This document shows positions 24,951-33,777 of a stretch of DNA of 64,000 nt, piece after piece; the first letter of the stretch is position 1, and every line of letters begins with the position of its first letter. The stretch comes from Ignavibacteria bacterium. Lineage in GTDB: Bacteria; Bacteroidota; Ignavibacteria; Tepidaquicellales; Tepidaquicellaceae. The position numbers and the translations under genes were made by a program. The notes under the pieces were generated by a model. It was given only the letters and a program-made list of their open reading frames with translations, ran no database searches and was not told the origin of the DNA. The stretch is from positions 620,001 to 684,000 of the forward strand of contig DATAJP010000003.1 in assembly GCA_036262055.1 (NCBI GenBank), in the 5' to 3' direction.

Positions 24951-25985
24951 ATGAATCACGAAAACATTATTCAGGATTATTCATTAACGTATGACGATAT
25001 ATCTTTGCTTCCTGATAAAATATCGGACATCGAACACCGCGCTGAGTGCGATACGTCGGTTGACTTTTTGGGATTAACACTCGACATACCGATTATCGCA
25101 TCACCTATGAACACAGTTTGCGGAGGCAGAATGAGCCGTGCACTCGCGGATATGAACACTCTTGGCATTGTCCACAGATTCAATTCAATTGATGAACAGG
25201 TTTTTGAATTTAAAAATAATGATTTAGACAATACCCCTTTCAAAGGTGCGGCAATCGGAATTAATTCCGAGACTGATACTTTACGCTTGCGAAAGCTTGC
25301 AGATGCAGGAGTAAAAATTTTCTGTATAGATGTTGCCAATGGCGGTTCGAGAATGCTCGAAAGATTTTTGAACAGCATTCAGCCAATGATAACCGAATAT
25401 GATTTGAAAATAATTGCAGGCAACGTTGCAAGTTATGAGACAACAAAATTTTTAATCGAGCTTGAGGTTGATGCAATTCGTGTCGGCATCGGCAACGGGG
25501 CAATGTGCTCTACTTCGATTAAATCAGGCATAGGCATTGGTCAGGTTGATGCTATATTGCGTGCATTGAGCGCAAAAAGAGATTTAAACTCAAATGTTAA
25601 AATCATTGCAGACGGCGGTATCAATACTCCGGGAGCAATGTGCAAATCTATTGCTCTCGGCTGCGATGCGGTTATGTTTGGAAGAATTCTTGCAGGGAGC
25701 GAACAGGCACCGGGTGAAGTTCTGAAATACAACAACATGCTTTTCAAAAAATATTGCGGAAGCGCTTCGTTTGCTGTTAAGCAGGAAAAGAAAAATTATA
25801 TTGAAGGTGAAGAGTCACTTGTTCCCTATCGCGGTGACGTGAAAAAAATTATTCAGGAATACAAAGAAGGTTTGCAGTCATCTATGAGTTATATTAATTC
25901 AAGAACTCTTGATGAATATAAAAACAACGCAACATTCGTTCGTCTGACAAGTCATTCATTCAACGAAAGAAAGCCGCAGGTTTAA
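24951..25985 (+). CDS. IMP dehydrogenase/GMP reductase-family enzyme without CBS domains
   Basis: A 344-residue TIM-barrel enzyme of the GuaB/GuaC family. It has LTYDDISLLP near the start, NVASYETTKFLIE, the loop GIGNGAMCSTSIKSGIG with presumed catalytic Cys186, and IADGGINTPGAMCKSIALGCDAVMFGRILAG. The ~120-residue CBS pair of ordinary IMP dehydrogenase is absent, the size of GMP reductase. The active loop (GNGAMCST) differs from both common forms (GPGSICTT in GuaB, GPGSVCTT in GuaC), so IMP versus GMP specificity cannot be settled. If it is GMP reductase, it deaminates GMP to IMP. Its stop overlaps the start of the photolyase gene (TAATG). Confidence 0.8.
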   Translation: MNHENIIQDYSLTYDDISLLPDKISDIEHRAECDTSVDFLGLTLDIPIIASPMNTVCGGRMSRALADMNTLGIVHRFNSIDEQVFEFKNNDLDNTPFKGAAIGINSETDTLRLRKLADAGVKIFCIDVANGGSRMLERFLNSIQPMITEYDLKIIAGNVASYETTKFLIELEVDAIRVGIGNGAMCSTSIKSGIGIGQVDAILRALSAKRDLNSNVKIIADGGINTPGAMCKSIALGCDAVMFGRILAGSEQAPGEVLKYNNMLFKKYCGSASFAVKQEKKNYIEGEESLVPYRGDVKKIIQEYKEGLQSSMSYINSRTLDEYKNNATFVRLTSHSFNERKPQV

Positions 25986-27406
25986 TGCTCAAGGTTTTCT
26001 GGTTCAGGAAAGACCTGAGACTATACGACAACAGAAGCTTATTTGAATTTGCAAATTCAATATCACCTTCAGACCAATTTTGTTTCTTATACATAAAGAA
26101 TAAGAATTCTTTTAATTATTTTGGCGAGCCCAGAATAAGATTTTTATATGAATGTCTTGAAGAATTATCAGAGGGGTTAAATAATAAAGGATTTAAACTT
26201 CAGATAATCGAAGGAAATAGTAAAGAAGTTTTTGAAAAAATTTGTAAGAACTCAGGAAGTATTGATGTATATGCCTCAGAGCAATGCGAACCGTACTGTA
26301 GAAAGCGCGATGATGAGATAAGAGATGTTATAGAAAAGAATAACGGAAGATTTCATTTATTTGCAGATAGCACGATTTTTGATTTAAGTGAAGTATTGAA
26401 AGATGACGGAAAACCTTATACGGTTTATACTCCGTTCAGAAATAAAGCTTTAAAGATTTTAAATCAGAAAGAACTTAAAAAATATAAGATAAATTTTTCA
26501 AAATTTGAGAGTTCTAACGAATTTATTCTTAAAAAATTTAGGAGTTTAAACTATGCTTCTGAAAAGGATAAGTTTAAGAAATCACCTGAGTTTTCAGGCG
26601 GTAGAAGAGAAGCAATAAAGAAATTAAATCGTTTTTTGAAATCGGGAATTAAAAACTATCAACCAGATAGAGACTTTCCTGCCGTTAACGGAACAAGCAA
26701 GCTTTCTCCTTATCTTCATTTCGGAATTATCGGCATAAGAGAAGTTTTCCGAAATATTAATGTAAATAAAAATGCTTCCAAATGGTTAGATGAATTATTG
26801 TGGAGAGAATTTTATTACAATATAGGCTTTCATTTTCCGCATATTGAAAAAGAATCTTTCAAACGGCAATATGATAAGTTAAACTGGAACAAGAACGAGA
26901 AAGATTTTCAAAAGTGGTGTAACGGAAGAACCGGATATCCGATAGTCGATGCAGGAATGAGACAGTTGAATAACGAAGGATGGATGCACAATAGAGTGCG
27001 GATGATTACCGCAATGTTCCTTACAAAAGATTTGATGATTGACTGGCGCAAAGGCGAAAAATACTTTGCTGACAAATTGATTGACATGGATTTTGCGAAC
27101 AATAACGGAGGTTGGCAGTGGAGTGCTTCAACAGGATGCGACGCACAGCCGTATTTCAGAATTTTCAACCCTGTTTCACAAAGCAAGAAATTTGATTCAG
27201 ATGGAAAATATATTAAAAAATATATTCCCGAATTGAAAAATGTCGATGCTAAGTTTATTCATGCTCCCTGGGAAATGACAAAAGAAGAACAAGCAAAATG
27301 CGGATTGATAATCGGGAAAGATTATCCGAAGCCGGTGGTCGAGCATTTGATCGCAAGAGAAATTGCAATAAAAGAATATAAAAGAGTTTCAAAAAATTTA
27401 ACCTAA
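25985..27406 (+). CDS. phrB: Deoxyribodipyrimidine photolyase (class I-like)
   Basis: A 473-residue cryptochrome/photolyase-family flavoprotein that repairs UV-induced cyclobutane dimers with blue light. The N-terminal Rossmann antenna domain begins VFWFRKDLRLYDN, and the helical FAD domain has WLDELLWREFYYNI, GRTGYPIVDAGMRQLNNEGWMHNRVRM and the strongly conserved GGWQWSASTGCDAQPYFRIFNP. The residues flanking the flavin (e.g. the Asn-Asn-Gly-Gly-Trp-Gln-Trp stretch) are those of CPD photolyases, favouring repair over signalling. Length is normal. It is translationally coupled to the upstream GuaB-like gene and 14 bases ahead of gatB. Confidence 0.94.
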   Translation: MLKVFWFRKDLRLYDNRSLFEFANSISPSDQFCFLYIKNKNSFNYFGEPRIRFLYECLEELSEGLNNKGFKLQIIEGNSKEVFEKICKNSGSIDVYASEQCEPYCRKRDDEIRDVIEKNNGRFHLFADSTIFDLSEVLKDDGKPYTVYTPFRNKALKILNQKELKKYKINFSKFESSNEFILKKFRSLNYASEKDKFKKSPEFSGGRREAIKKLNRFLKSGIKNYQPDRDFPAVNGTSKLSPYLHFGIIGIREVFRNINVNKNASKWLDELLWREFYYNIGFHFPHIEKESFKRQYDKLNWNKNEKDFQKWCNGRTGYPIVDAGMRQLNNEGWMHNRVRMITAMFLTKDLMIDWRKGEKYFADKLIDMDFANNNGGWQWSASTGCDAQPYFRIFNPVSQSKKFDSDGKYIKKYIPELKNVDAKFIHAPWEMTKEEQAKCGLIIGKDYPKPVVEHLIAREIAIKEYKRVSKNLT

Positions 27407-27420
27407 ATTGAAGTTATATA

Positions 27421-28887
27421 TTGAAGTTATATAAAGATAAATATGAACCTGTAATCGGACTTGAAGTTCACGCGCAGATGAAGACGCACTCGAAGGCGTT
27501 TTGCAGATGCTCGACTGAGTTCAGCGCGCCCGCAAATTCAAACATATGTCCCGTTTGTCTCGGACATCCCGGAACTCTGCCCGTTTTGAATCATGATTTG
27601 GTTACGTTCATTTTAAAAATGGGGCTTGCATTAAACTGCAAGATTCGTGAACGTTCGATGTTCGCTCGTAAAAATTATTTTTACCCCGACCTTTCAAAAG
27701 GATATCAGATAACTCAGTTTGATACTCCGATTTGCTATGATGGATTTTTGAATATTAATCTGAAAGATGGTGAGGCAAAGAGAATCGACATTACCCGAAT
27801 CCACATGGAAGAAGATGCAGGAAAATCCATTCATGATTTTTCCGATGATGACTCATTAATTGATTTTAATCGTTGCGGAGTTCCGCTTATTGAAATCGTT
27901 AGCGAACCCGATATCCGCTCGACCGAAGAAGCTGTTGCATATTTACAAAAAATCAGACAGCTATTGGTTTATCTTGACATAAACGACGGCAATATGGAAG
28001 AGGGTTCTTTGCGATGTGATGCAAATATTTCTATTCGCGAGTATGGAACGCAAAAATTTGGGACAAGAACAGAAATTAAAAATCTTAATTCTTTTAGGAA
28101 TGTTTCCGATGCGCTTGAAGCAGAGATAACCCGACAAATCGAAGTAATCGAATCAGGTCAAAAAGTATTTTACAATACCATGACTTTCGATTCTGTTCAT
28201 AAAAAAACTTCATCTACACGGACAAAGGAAGAAGCGCATGATTACAGATATTTTCCCGAGCCGGATTTAGTTTATGTTGAAGTAACTGAAAAATGGCTGA
28301 GTGAAATAAAATCAGGACTACCTGAATTCCCTGAAGCAAAGAAAGAAAGATTTAAGAAAGAATATAAGCTTTCAGATTATGATGCAGATATTCTGATTCA
28401 GAGCAAAGAGCTAAGTAAATATTATGAAGATGTCGTGAACTCACTCGAAGCAAAAAATGAAAATTCATTCAAAACTGTAAGCAACTGGGTTCAGACTGAA
28501 ATTTTGAGAATATTAAATGAAAATAAACTTGAGCTTCATGACTTAAAATTGAAACCTGCTAATCTTTCTGAGCTTATCAATTATTTGAATCGAAAAGAAA
28601 TAAATAATAATACCGCTAAAGAAGTCTTAGCAGAAATGTATGAGACAGGTAAAAGTGCAAGTGAGATTATAAAAGAAAAAAATTTAATTCAGGTTTCCGA
28701 TGATGGTTTCATAAATGATATTATCAAAAAGATTTTAAGTGAAAATTCATCAGAAGTCAGCAGATACAAAGCCGGTGAGAAAAAATTAATAGGAGTTTTT
28801 GTCGGTAAGATTATGAAAGAAAGCAAAGGCAAAGCTAACCCCCAAAAAGTTAATGAGCTGTTAATAAAAAATTTAGAAGAAGCATAA
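27421..28887 (+). CDS. gatB: Aspartyl/glutamyl-tRNA amidotransferase subunit B
   Basis: The 488-residue kinase/transamidase subunit of GatCAB, which converts misacylated Glu-tRNA-Gln or Asp-tRNA-Asn to the amide form. Diagnostic stretches are VIGLEVHAQ, NICPVCLGHPGTLPVLN, YFYPDLSKGYQITQ, GSLRCDANIS and RTEIKNLNSFRNV; the C-terminal YqeY-like tail (~345-488) that contacts tRNA is complete, ending ESKGKANPQKVNELL. The start is TTG. gatA and gatC are not in the window, so the complex is encoded at several loci. tpiA follows after 14 bases. Confidence 0.97.
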   Translation: MKLYKDKYEPVIGLEVHAQMKTHSKAFCRCSTEFSAPANSNICPVCLGHPGTLPVLNHDLVTFILKMGLALNCKIRERSMFARKNYFYPDLSKGYQITQFDTPICYDGFLNINLKDGEAKRIDITRIHMEEDAGKSIHDFSDDDSLIDFNRCGVPLIEIVSEPDIRSTEEAVAYLQKIRQLLVYLDINDGNMEEGSLRCDANISIREYGTQKFGTRTEIKNLNSFRNVSDALEAEITRQIEVIESGQKVFYNTMTFDSVHKKTSSTRTKEEAHDYRYFPEPDLVYVEVTEKWLSEIKSGLPEFPEAKKERFKKEYKLSDYDADILIQSKELSKYYEDVVNSLEAKNENSFKTVSNWVQTEILRILNENKLELHDLKLKPANLSELINYLNRKEINNNTAKEVLAEMYETGKSASEIIKEKNLIQVSDDGFINDIIKKILSENSSEVSRYKAGEKKLIGVFVGKIMKESKGKANPQKVNELLIKNLEEA

Positions 28888-28901
28888 CATAAAAATACTG
28901 A

Positions 28902-29660
28902 ATGAGAAAAAAACTGATTGCAGGCAACTGGAAAATGAATTTGGACATAACCGAATCGCGTGAGCTTGCAAAGACGATTTTAGAAAAAACCGATAAAAAA
29001 TATTTTGAATATACCGACGTTCTTCTCTGTCCTACTTTTGTTTCTTTGAATGCGGTCGAGGATGTAATTAAAGATTCTCAAATTTTGCTTGGCGCACAGA
29101 ATTTATCTTATGAAAATAATGGCGCATACACAGGAGAAATTTCTGCTTCAATGCTTAAAGTAATCGGATGTGAATATGCAATCATCGGACACAGCGAACG
29201 CCGAAAATATTTCGGCGAGAACGATGAAATCGTTAATAAAAAAATAATTAAAGCATTAGAGTTTGACTTAAAACCAATTTTATGTGTCGGTGAAACTCTT
29301 GAAGAACGAAATAGCGGAAAGCAGAATGAAGTTGTTGAAAATCAGCTTATTAAAGGTTTAAAAGATATTTCAGACTTAAACAATGTTGTGATAGCTTATG
29401 AACCTGTTTGGGCAATCGGCACTGGACAAAATGCAACTCCCCAGCAGGCAAACGAAATGCACAAACATATACGTTCGGTCATTGCAAAGTTGTATAATCA
29501 AAATAATGCCGACAACATAAAGATTTTATACGGCGGAAGCTTAAACGATAAAAACTGTAAAGAGCTTTTATCGGAATCCGACATCGACGGCGGATTAATC
29601 GGCGGAGCAAGCTTAAAAGCAGACAGCTTTATTGAGATAATTAAAGCAACACAGCCATAA
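28902..29660 (+). CDS. tpiA: Triosephosphate isomerase
   Basis: A 252-residue glycolytic TIM-barrel enzyme that interconverts dihydroxyacetone phosphate and glyceraldehyde 3-phosphate. Catalytic residues are all present: Lys11 in AGNWKMN, His97 in IIGHSERR and Glu167 in IAYEPVWAIGTG, which begins the mobile phosphate lid. The phosphate-binding end YGGSL...GGLIGGASL is also intact. It closes the gatB-tpiA pair; the spacer after it holds two inverted half-repeats before the thiolase gene. Confidence 0.98.
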   Translation: MRKKLIAGNWKMNLDITESRELAKTILEKTDKKYFEYTDVLLCPTFVSLNAVEDVIKDSQILLGAQNLSYENNGAYTGEISASMLKVIGCEYAIIGHSERRKYFGENDEIVNKKIIKALEFDLKPILCVGETLEERNSGKQNEVVENQLIKGLKDISDLNNVVIAYEPVWAIGTGQNATPQQANEMHKHIRSVIAKLYNQNNADNIKILYGGSLNDKNCKELLSESDIDGGLIGGASLKADSFIEIIKATQP

Positions 29661-29666
29661 TTTACT

Positions 29667-29737
29667 GTCATCCTGAGTGAAACGAAGGATCCCATTCCCA
29701 AAGTTAGGGGGATTCTTCGCTCCGCTCAGAATGACAC
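29667..29737. repeat. Inverted pair of GTCAT(T/C)CTGAG-type repeats
   Basis: Two ~27-31 base units face each other: GTCATCCTGAGTG...GGATCCC (29667-29693) and the reverse complement of GTGTCATTCTGAGCGG...CCCCC (29707-29737), 13 bases apart. A third copy, single and in the same orientation as the second unit, lies at 41064-41094. They fill most of the tpiA-thiolase gap. Confidence 0.7.
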
Positions 29738-29768
29738 AAAGAAGAATTTAAAATTAAATAATAATAAA

Positions 29769-30944
29769 ATGAAAGAAGTAGTAATAGTATCGGCAGCAAG
29801 AACACCGATTGGAAGTTTTCAAGGGTCACTGTCATCATTATCATCACCAAAGCTTGGCGCAATTGCAATTAAAGAAGCAATCAAAAAAGCTGGAATAAAA
29901 CCTGAAGATGTTTCAGAAGTCATAATGGGATGCGTTCTCCCTGCCGGACTCGGTCAGGCACCTGCAAGACAGGCAGCGATTTATTCGGGCATTCCCGATT
30001 CAGTTCCGTGCATGACAATCAACAAAGTTTGCGGTTCAGGTTTAAAAGCTGTAATGCTTGCTGACCAGGCAATCAAATGCGGTGATGCTGAAATTGTTGT
30101 TGCAGGCGGATTTGAATCTATGAGCAATGTTCCCTATTATCTCGATAAAGCACGAACCGGTTACAGAATGGGTAACTCAAAAATCATCGACGGTATGGTT
30201 CATGACGGTTTGTGGGATGTATATAATGATTTTCACATGGGAACAGCAGCAGAAAAAACTGCAGCCGACATGAAAATTTCACGAGCTGAGCAGGATGAAT
30301 TTGCAATCGAAAGTTATAATCGCGCCTTGAAAGCACAAAAGGAAGGTTTGTTTAAAGAAGAAATCGTTCCTGTTGAAATCACAGACAGAAAAGGAACAAC
30401 AGTTGTTGCGGAAGATGATGAACTTAAACGTGTTGATTTTGAAAAAGGCAAAGGATTAAAACCTGCTTTTGATAAGCAAGGAACTGTAACTGCCTTTAAC
30501 TCTTCGAAGATTAACGACGGCGCTGCTGCTTTGGTTATAATGTCTGCTGATAAAGCAAAAGAGCTTGGCTTGAAACCACTCGCCAAAATTGTTGCACAGG
30601 ATTCATTCGCTCAAAAACCTGAACTGTTCACCACAGCGCCTGCTTATGCAATTCAAAAAGTTCTTAAAAAAGCAGGACTTGAAGTAAAAGATTTGGATTT
30701 AATTGAAGCAAACGAAGCTTTCGCCGTTCAGGCACATGCAGTTAATAAAATCGCAGGACTTGACCCTGCAAAAGTAAACGTTAATGGCGGAGCGGTTGCA
30801 CTCGGGCATCCTATCGGCGGAAGCGGCGCGAGAATTTTGACTACGCTTCTTTATGCAATGAAAAATCGCGGAGCAAAACGTGGTCTTGCGACACTCTGCA
30901 TCGGTGGTGGTGAAGCAAGCGCAATTATTGTTGAAGCTGTTTAA
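29769..30944 (+). CDS. Acetyl-CoA C-acetyltransferase (thiolase)
   Basis: A 391-residue thiolase with complete active site: nucleophile Cys88 in [11 protein letters not shown], His347 in [12 protein letters not shown] and proton-transfer Cys377 in LCIGGGEA. Length and the motif [18 protein letters not shown] fit the biosynthetic type II (AtoB/PhbA) class, which condenses two acetyl-CoA or cleaves acetoacetyl-CoA. It is followed by 3-hydroxyacyl-CoA dehydrogenase and acyl-CoA dehydrogenase genes, so it belongs to a C4 acyl-CoA module that can run towards butyryl-CoA or oxidise fatty acids; direction cannot be read from sequence. A repeat-filled gap separates it from tpiA. Confidence 0.95.
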   Translation: MKEVVIVSAARTPIGSFQGSLSSLSSPKLGAIAIKEAIKKAGIKPEDVSEVIMGCVLPAGLGQAPARQAAIYSGIPDSVPCMTINKVCGSGLKAVMLADQAIKCGDAEIVVAGGFESMSNVPYYLDKARTGYRMGNSKIIDGMVHDGLWDVYNDFHMGTAAEKTAADMKISRAEQDEFAIESYNRALKAQKEGLFKEEIVPVEITDRKGTTVVAEDDELKRVDFEKGKGLKPAFDKQGTVTAFNSSKINDGAAALVIMSADKAKELGLKPLAKIVAQDSFAQKPELFTTAPAYAIQKVLKKAGLEVKDLDLIEANEAFAVQAHAVNKIAGLDPAKVNVNGGAVALGHPIGGSGARILTTLLYAMKNRGAKRGLATLCIGGGEASAIIVEAV

Positions 30945-30953
30945 ATATTAATT

Positions 30954-30977
30954 GTTGTTGGTGAAAACACCAACAAC
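30954..30977. repeat. Perfect inverted repeat between thiolase and hydroxyacyl-CoA dehydrogenase genes
   Basis: GTTGTTGGTG and CACCAACAAC form a 10-bp stem with an AAAA loop. No T-run follows, so simple termination is unlikely. It may stabilise the upstream mRNA or be another dispersed palindrome; only one copy occurs in this window. Confidence 0.6.
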
Positions 30978-30993
30978 GGCAAAACTAACATAA

Positions 30994-31851
30994 ATGGAAA
31001 TAAAAAACATAACAGTCATAGGTTCGGGAACGATGGGCAATGGGATTGCTCACGTGTTCGCGCAGTTCGGATATAAAGTAAATTTAATTGACATCAAACA
31101 GGAATTTCTTGATAGAGCTTTGAAAACCATTTCAGGAAACATTGACAGGCAGATAAAAAAAGGAACTGTAACCGAAGAACAAAAGAATGCTACTCTCGCA
31201 AATATCAAAACATCGCTTGATTTAAAAGATGCAAAAGATTCTGATTTAGTTATTGAGGCAGCTTCTGAAAATTTCGATATAAAGAAAAAAATATTTCAAG
31301 ATTTAGATTCAGCATGCAAACCTGAAACAATTCTTGCATCAAATACGTCTTCAATATCTATAACTGAGATTGCAGCGGTTACAAAACGAGCCGATAAGGT
31401 TATCGGTATGCACTTCATGAATCCTGTTCCGTTGATGAAGCTGGTGGAAATAATACGCGGGCTTGCAACTTCACAGGAAACTTATGACACGATTAAAACT
31501 TTGACGGAGAAAATCGAAAAAGTACCGGTCGAGGTACAGGATTATCCCGGCTTTATTTCAAACAGAATTTTGCTTCCGATGCTGAACGAAGCTATGTATT
31601 GCGTTATGGAAGGTGTTGCAACACCCGAAGCAATCGATACCGTAATGAAGCTTGGAATGAATCATCCTATGGGACCTTTGACGCTCGCTGATTTTATCGG
31701 GCTTGATGTTTGCTTGTCCATTATGGAAGTTTTACATAACGGTCTTGGAGATTCAAAATACAGACCTTGTCCCCTGCTCAAAAAAATGGTAGCAGCCGGA
31801 TATCTCGGAAGAAAATCGGGACGAGGATTTTATGACTATTCTCAAAAATAA
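30994..31851 (+). CDS. hbd: 3-hydroxybutyryl-CoA dehydrogenase
   Basis: A 285-residue NAD(P)-dependent enzyme converting 3-hydroxyacyl-CoA to 3-ketoacyl-CoA and back. The N-terminal Rossmann motif is [14 protein letters not shown] (from residue 10), followed by VIEAASEN and the substrate region [18 protein letters not shown] with the catalytic His; the helical domain contains [18 protein letters not shown] and [16 protein letters not shown]. Single-domain form and length match Hbd/PaaH from butyrate pathways and not the fused FadB. Located between thiolase and acyl-CoA dehydrogenase genes. No enoyl-CoA hydratase is nearby. Confidence 0.95.
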   Translation: MEIKNITVIGSGTMGNGIAHVFAQFGYKVNLIDIKQEFLDRALKTISGNIDRQIKKGTVTEEQKNATLANIKTSLDLKDAKDSDLVIEAASENFDIKKKIFQDLDSACKPETILASNTSSISITEIAAVTKRADKVIGMHFMNPVPLMKLVEIIRGLATSQETYDTIKTLTEKIEKVPVEVQDYPGFISNRILLPMLNEAMYCVMEGVATPEAIDTVMKLGMNHPMGPLTLADFIGLDVCLSIMEVLHNGLGDSKYRPCPLLKKMVAAGYLGRKSGRGFYDYSQK

Positions 31852-31917
31852 TTAAAAACTAAATTGATATTCCTGCTTTGCGGGAAAACTTCATTAAATT
31901 AAATCCTTATTACTCAA

Positions 31918-33063
31918 ATGAATTTCGAACTCACTGAAGAGCAAATACAAATACGAGATGCGGCAAAAGATTTTGCCGAGAATGAAATTGCTCCAACGCA
32001 AATACAGCGTGACATTAAAGCCGAGTTTCCATATGACATCGTCAAAAAAATGGGAGAACTTGGGTTCATGGGCATGATGGTTCCTCCCGAGTGGGGTGGC
32101 GCAGGTCTTGATACTATGTGCTATGTTCTTGCACTTGAAGAAATCTCTAAAGTTGACGCTTCTGTGGGCGTAATAATGTCTGTTAATAATTCTCTTGTTT
32201 GTTACGGTATTAACAAATGGGGAACCAATGACCAAAAGGAAAGATACCTGAAACCTCTTGCCTCAGGACAAATGCTCGGAGCATTTTGCTTGTCAGAACC
32301 CGAAGCAGGAAGTGATGCGACAGCTCAGCGAACAACAGGTGTACGTGAAGGTGATTATTTCGTTCTAAATGGAATGAAAAACTGGATAACAAACGGCAGC
32401 ACAGCTGATGTTTATTTTATGCAGGCAATGACACAACCTGATAAAGGACATAAGGGCATTTCTACTTTTCTTGTCGAGAAAAATTTTCCCGGTGTAGAAA
32501 TTGGTGTTAAAGAAGATAAACTCGGAATCAGAGGTTCTGATACTACATCAATAGGTTTGAATAATGTCCGTGTTCCGGTTGCAAATCTTCTCGGTGAAGA
32601 AGGTCAGGGATTTAAGTTTGCGATGGAAACCCTTAACGGAGGAAGAATAGGTATCGGGGCTCAGGCGCTTGGTATTGCTCAAGCATCGCTCGAAGCTGCG
32701 GTGAAATATTCAAAACAGAGAAAAGCATTTGATAAACCGATTGCTGACCTGCAGGCAATCCAATTCAAGCTTGCCGATATGGCAGTAAACACACAAGCTG
32801 CAAGATTATTGCTTTATAAAGCTGCTCTTGCTAAAGACGAAGGTGAAGCATACATAAAAGAGGCTGCAATGGCAAAGCTTTATACAAGTAAAGTTGCGGT
32901 CGCTAATACGCTTGAGGCAATTCAGGTTCACGGTGGTTATGGTTATGTAAGAGAATATTTAGTTGAAAGATATTTGCGAGATGCAAAGATTACGGAAATT
33001 TATGAAGGCACAAGCGAAATTCAGAGAATTGTAATTGCAAGAGAGCTTTTAAGAAACCATTAA
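31918..33063 (+). CDS. Acyl-CoA dehydrogenase (short-chain/butyryl type)
   Basis: A 381-residue FAD enzyme that oxidises acyl-CoA to trans-2-enoyl-CoA (or reduces crotonyl-CoA when paired with an electron-transfer flavoprotein). Key segments: CLSEPEAGSDA, NGMKNWITNG, the RKAFDKPIADLQAIQFKLADMA region and the catalytic base Glu363 in IYEGTSEIQRI. Length and the base position in the YEGTSE motif fit the short/medium-chain and butyryl-CoA group. No etfAB lies adjacent. Its TAA overlaps the stop of the convergent outer-membrane protein gene, so the two transcripts meet tail to tail. Confidence 0.94.
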   Translation: MNFELTEEQIQIRDAAKDFAENEIAPTQIQRDIKAEFPYDIVKKMGELGFMGMMVPPEWGGAGLDTMCYVLALEEISKVDASVGVIMSVNNSLVCYGINKWGTNDQKERYLKPLASGQMLGAFCLSEPEAGSDATAQRTTGVREGDYFVLNGMKNWITNGSTADVYFMQAMTQPDKGHKGISTFLVEKNFPGVEIGVKEDKLGIRGSDTTSIGLNNVRVPVANLLGEEGQGFKFAMETLNGGRIGIGAQALGIAQASLEAAVKYSKQRKAFDKPIADLQAIQFKLADMAVNTQAARLLLYKAALAKDEGEAYIKEAAMAKLYTSKVAVANTLEAIQVHGGYGYVREYLVERYLRDAKITEIYEGTSEIQRIVIARELLRNH

Positions 33064-33773
33064 AAATTAAATGTTATCCTTGCGGATAAATTAACGGAGT
33101 TGAAATTATTCGCAAGAGAGGACACAACGGGTTTCTGATTATCAGGACTAAGAGGTACCAACCTATACGATACCTCAAAGTTATATCCGAATCTTGAAAG
33201 CGAACCATATCCGACTCCCATCGAGTAATGAGCTTTCCACATTGAGTTCTCAGCCGTCTGAATATCAACAAAACCGGTAAAATTACTGTTTGTGTATCTG
33301 TAGTTTGTATATTTTTCTTTGATGTATATCGGACCGCCTCCACCGGTAAAATAAATATTGCTTACAAAAAATAACATATCAGCAGTGAACGGGTATACTT
33401 TTACGTTAAAATTAATCGGCAGGGAGAATAAACTTGTCTCGCTCGGAAGATAATATAATGTTTGATTGTTCTGAGTAAATGCAAAACCTTTATTGCTGTG
33501 GGCAGTCGTAAAAACAAATGAGGGCGATAACTCAACTGCAACTTTTTCATTTATTCTTACTCCAAAAAATGGGTTTATTTCACTTAAGAAGCTATTATTA
33601 TTAAAATCCAAAAATGGATAAATATCAGAAACTTTGGAATCTGTAAAGATTACAAATGAATATCCGATACCGGCATAAGGATATGAGCTGCTCGAACGTT
33701 CTTTAACTTGCGCCTGTAAGTTGCAGAAAAATAATCCGGTTATGAGGAATATGTTAAAGCAAAATTTTATCAT
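33060..33773 (-). CDS. Hypothetical outer-membrane beta-barrel protein
   Basis: A 237-residue protein with a clear signal peptide (FNIFLITGLFFCNLQAQ) and alternating hydrophobic strands rich in Tyr, Phe and Ser, ending in Phe (NLSARITFNF), the usual C-terminal signal for outer-membrane barrels. The strands suggest a small eight- to ten-strand barrel such as those in PorT/OmpW-like groups, but I cannot name the family. The start is four bases after the hslU stop, so it is probably cotranscribed with hslVU without an obvious functional link. Confidence 0.65.
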   Translation of the reverse strand: MIKFCFNIFLITGLFFCNLQAQVKERSSSSYPYAGIGYSFVIFTDSKVSDIYPFLDFNNNSFLSEINPFFGVRINEKVAVELSPSFVFTTAHSNKGFAFTQNNQTLYYLPSETSLFSLPINFNVKVYPFTADMLFFVSNIYFTGGGGPIYIKEKYTNYRYTNSNFTGFVDIQTAENSMWKAHYSMGVGYGSLSRFGYNFEVSYRLVPLSPDNQKPVVSSLANNFNSVNLSARITFNF

Positions 33774-33777
33774 ATTA

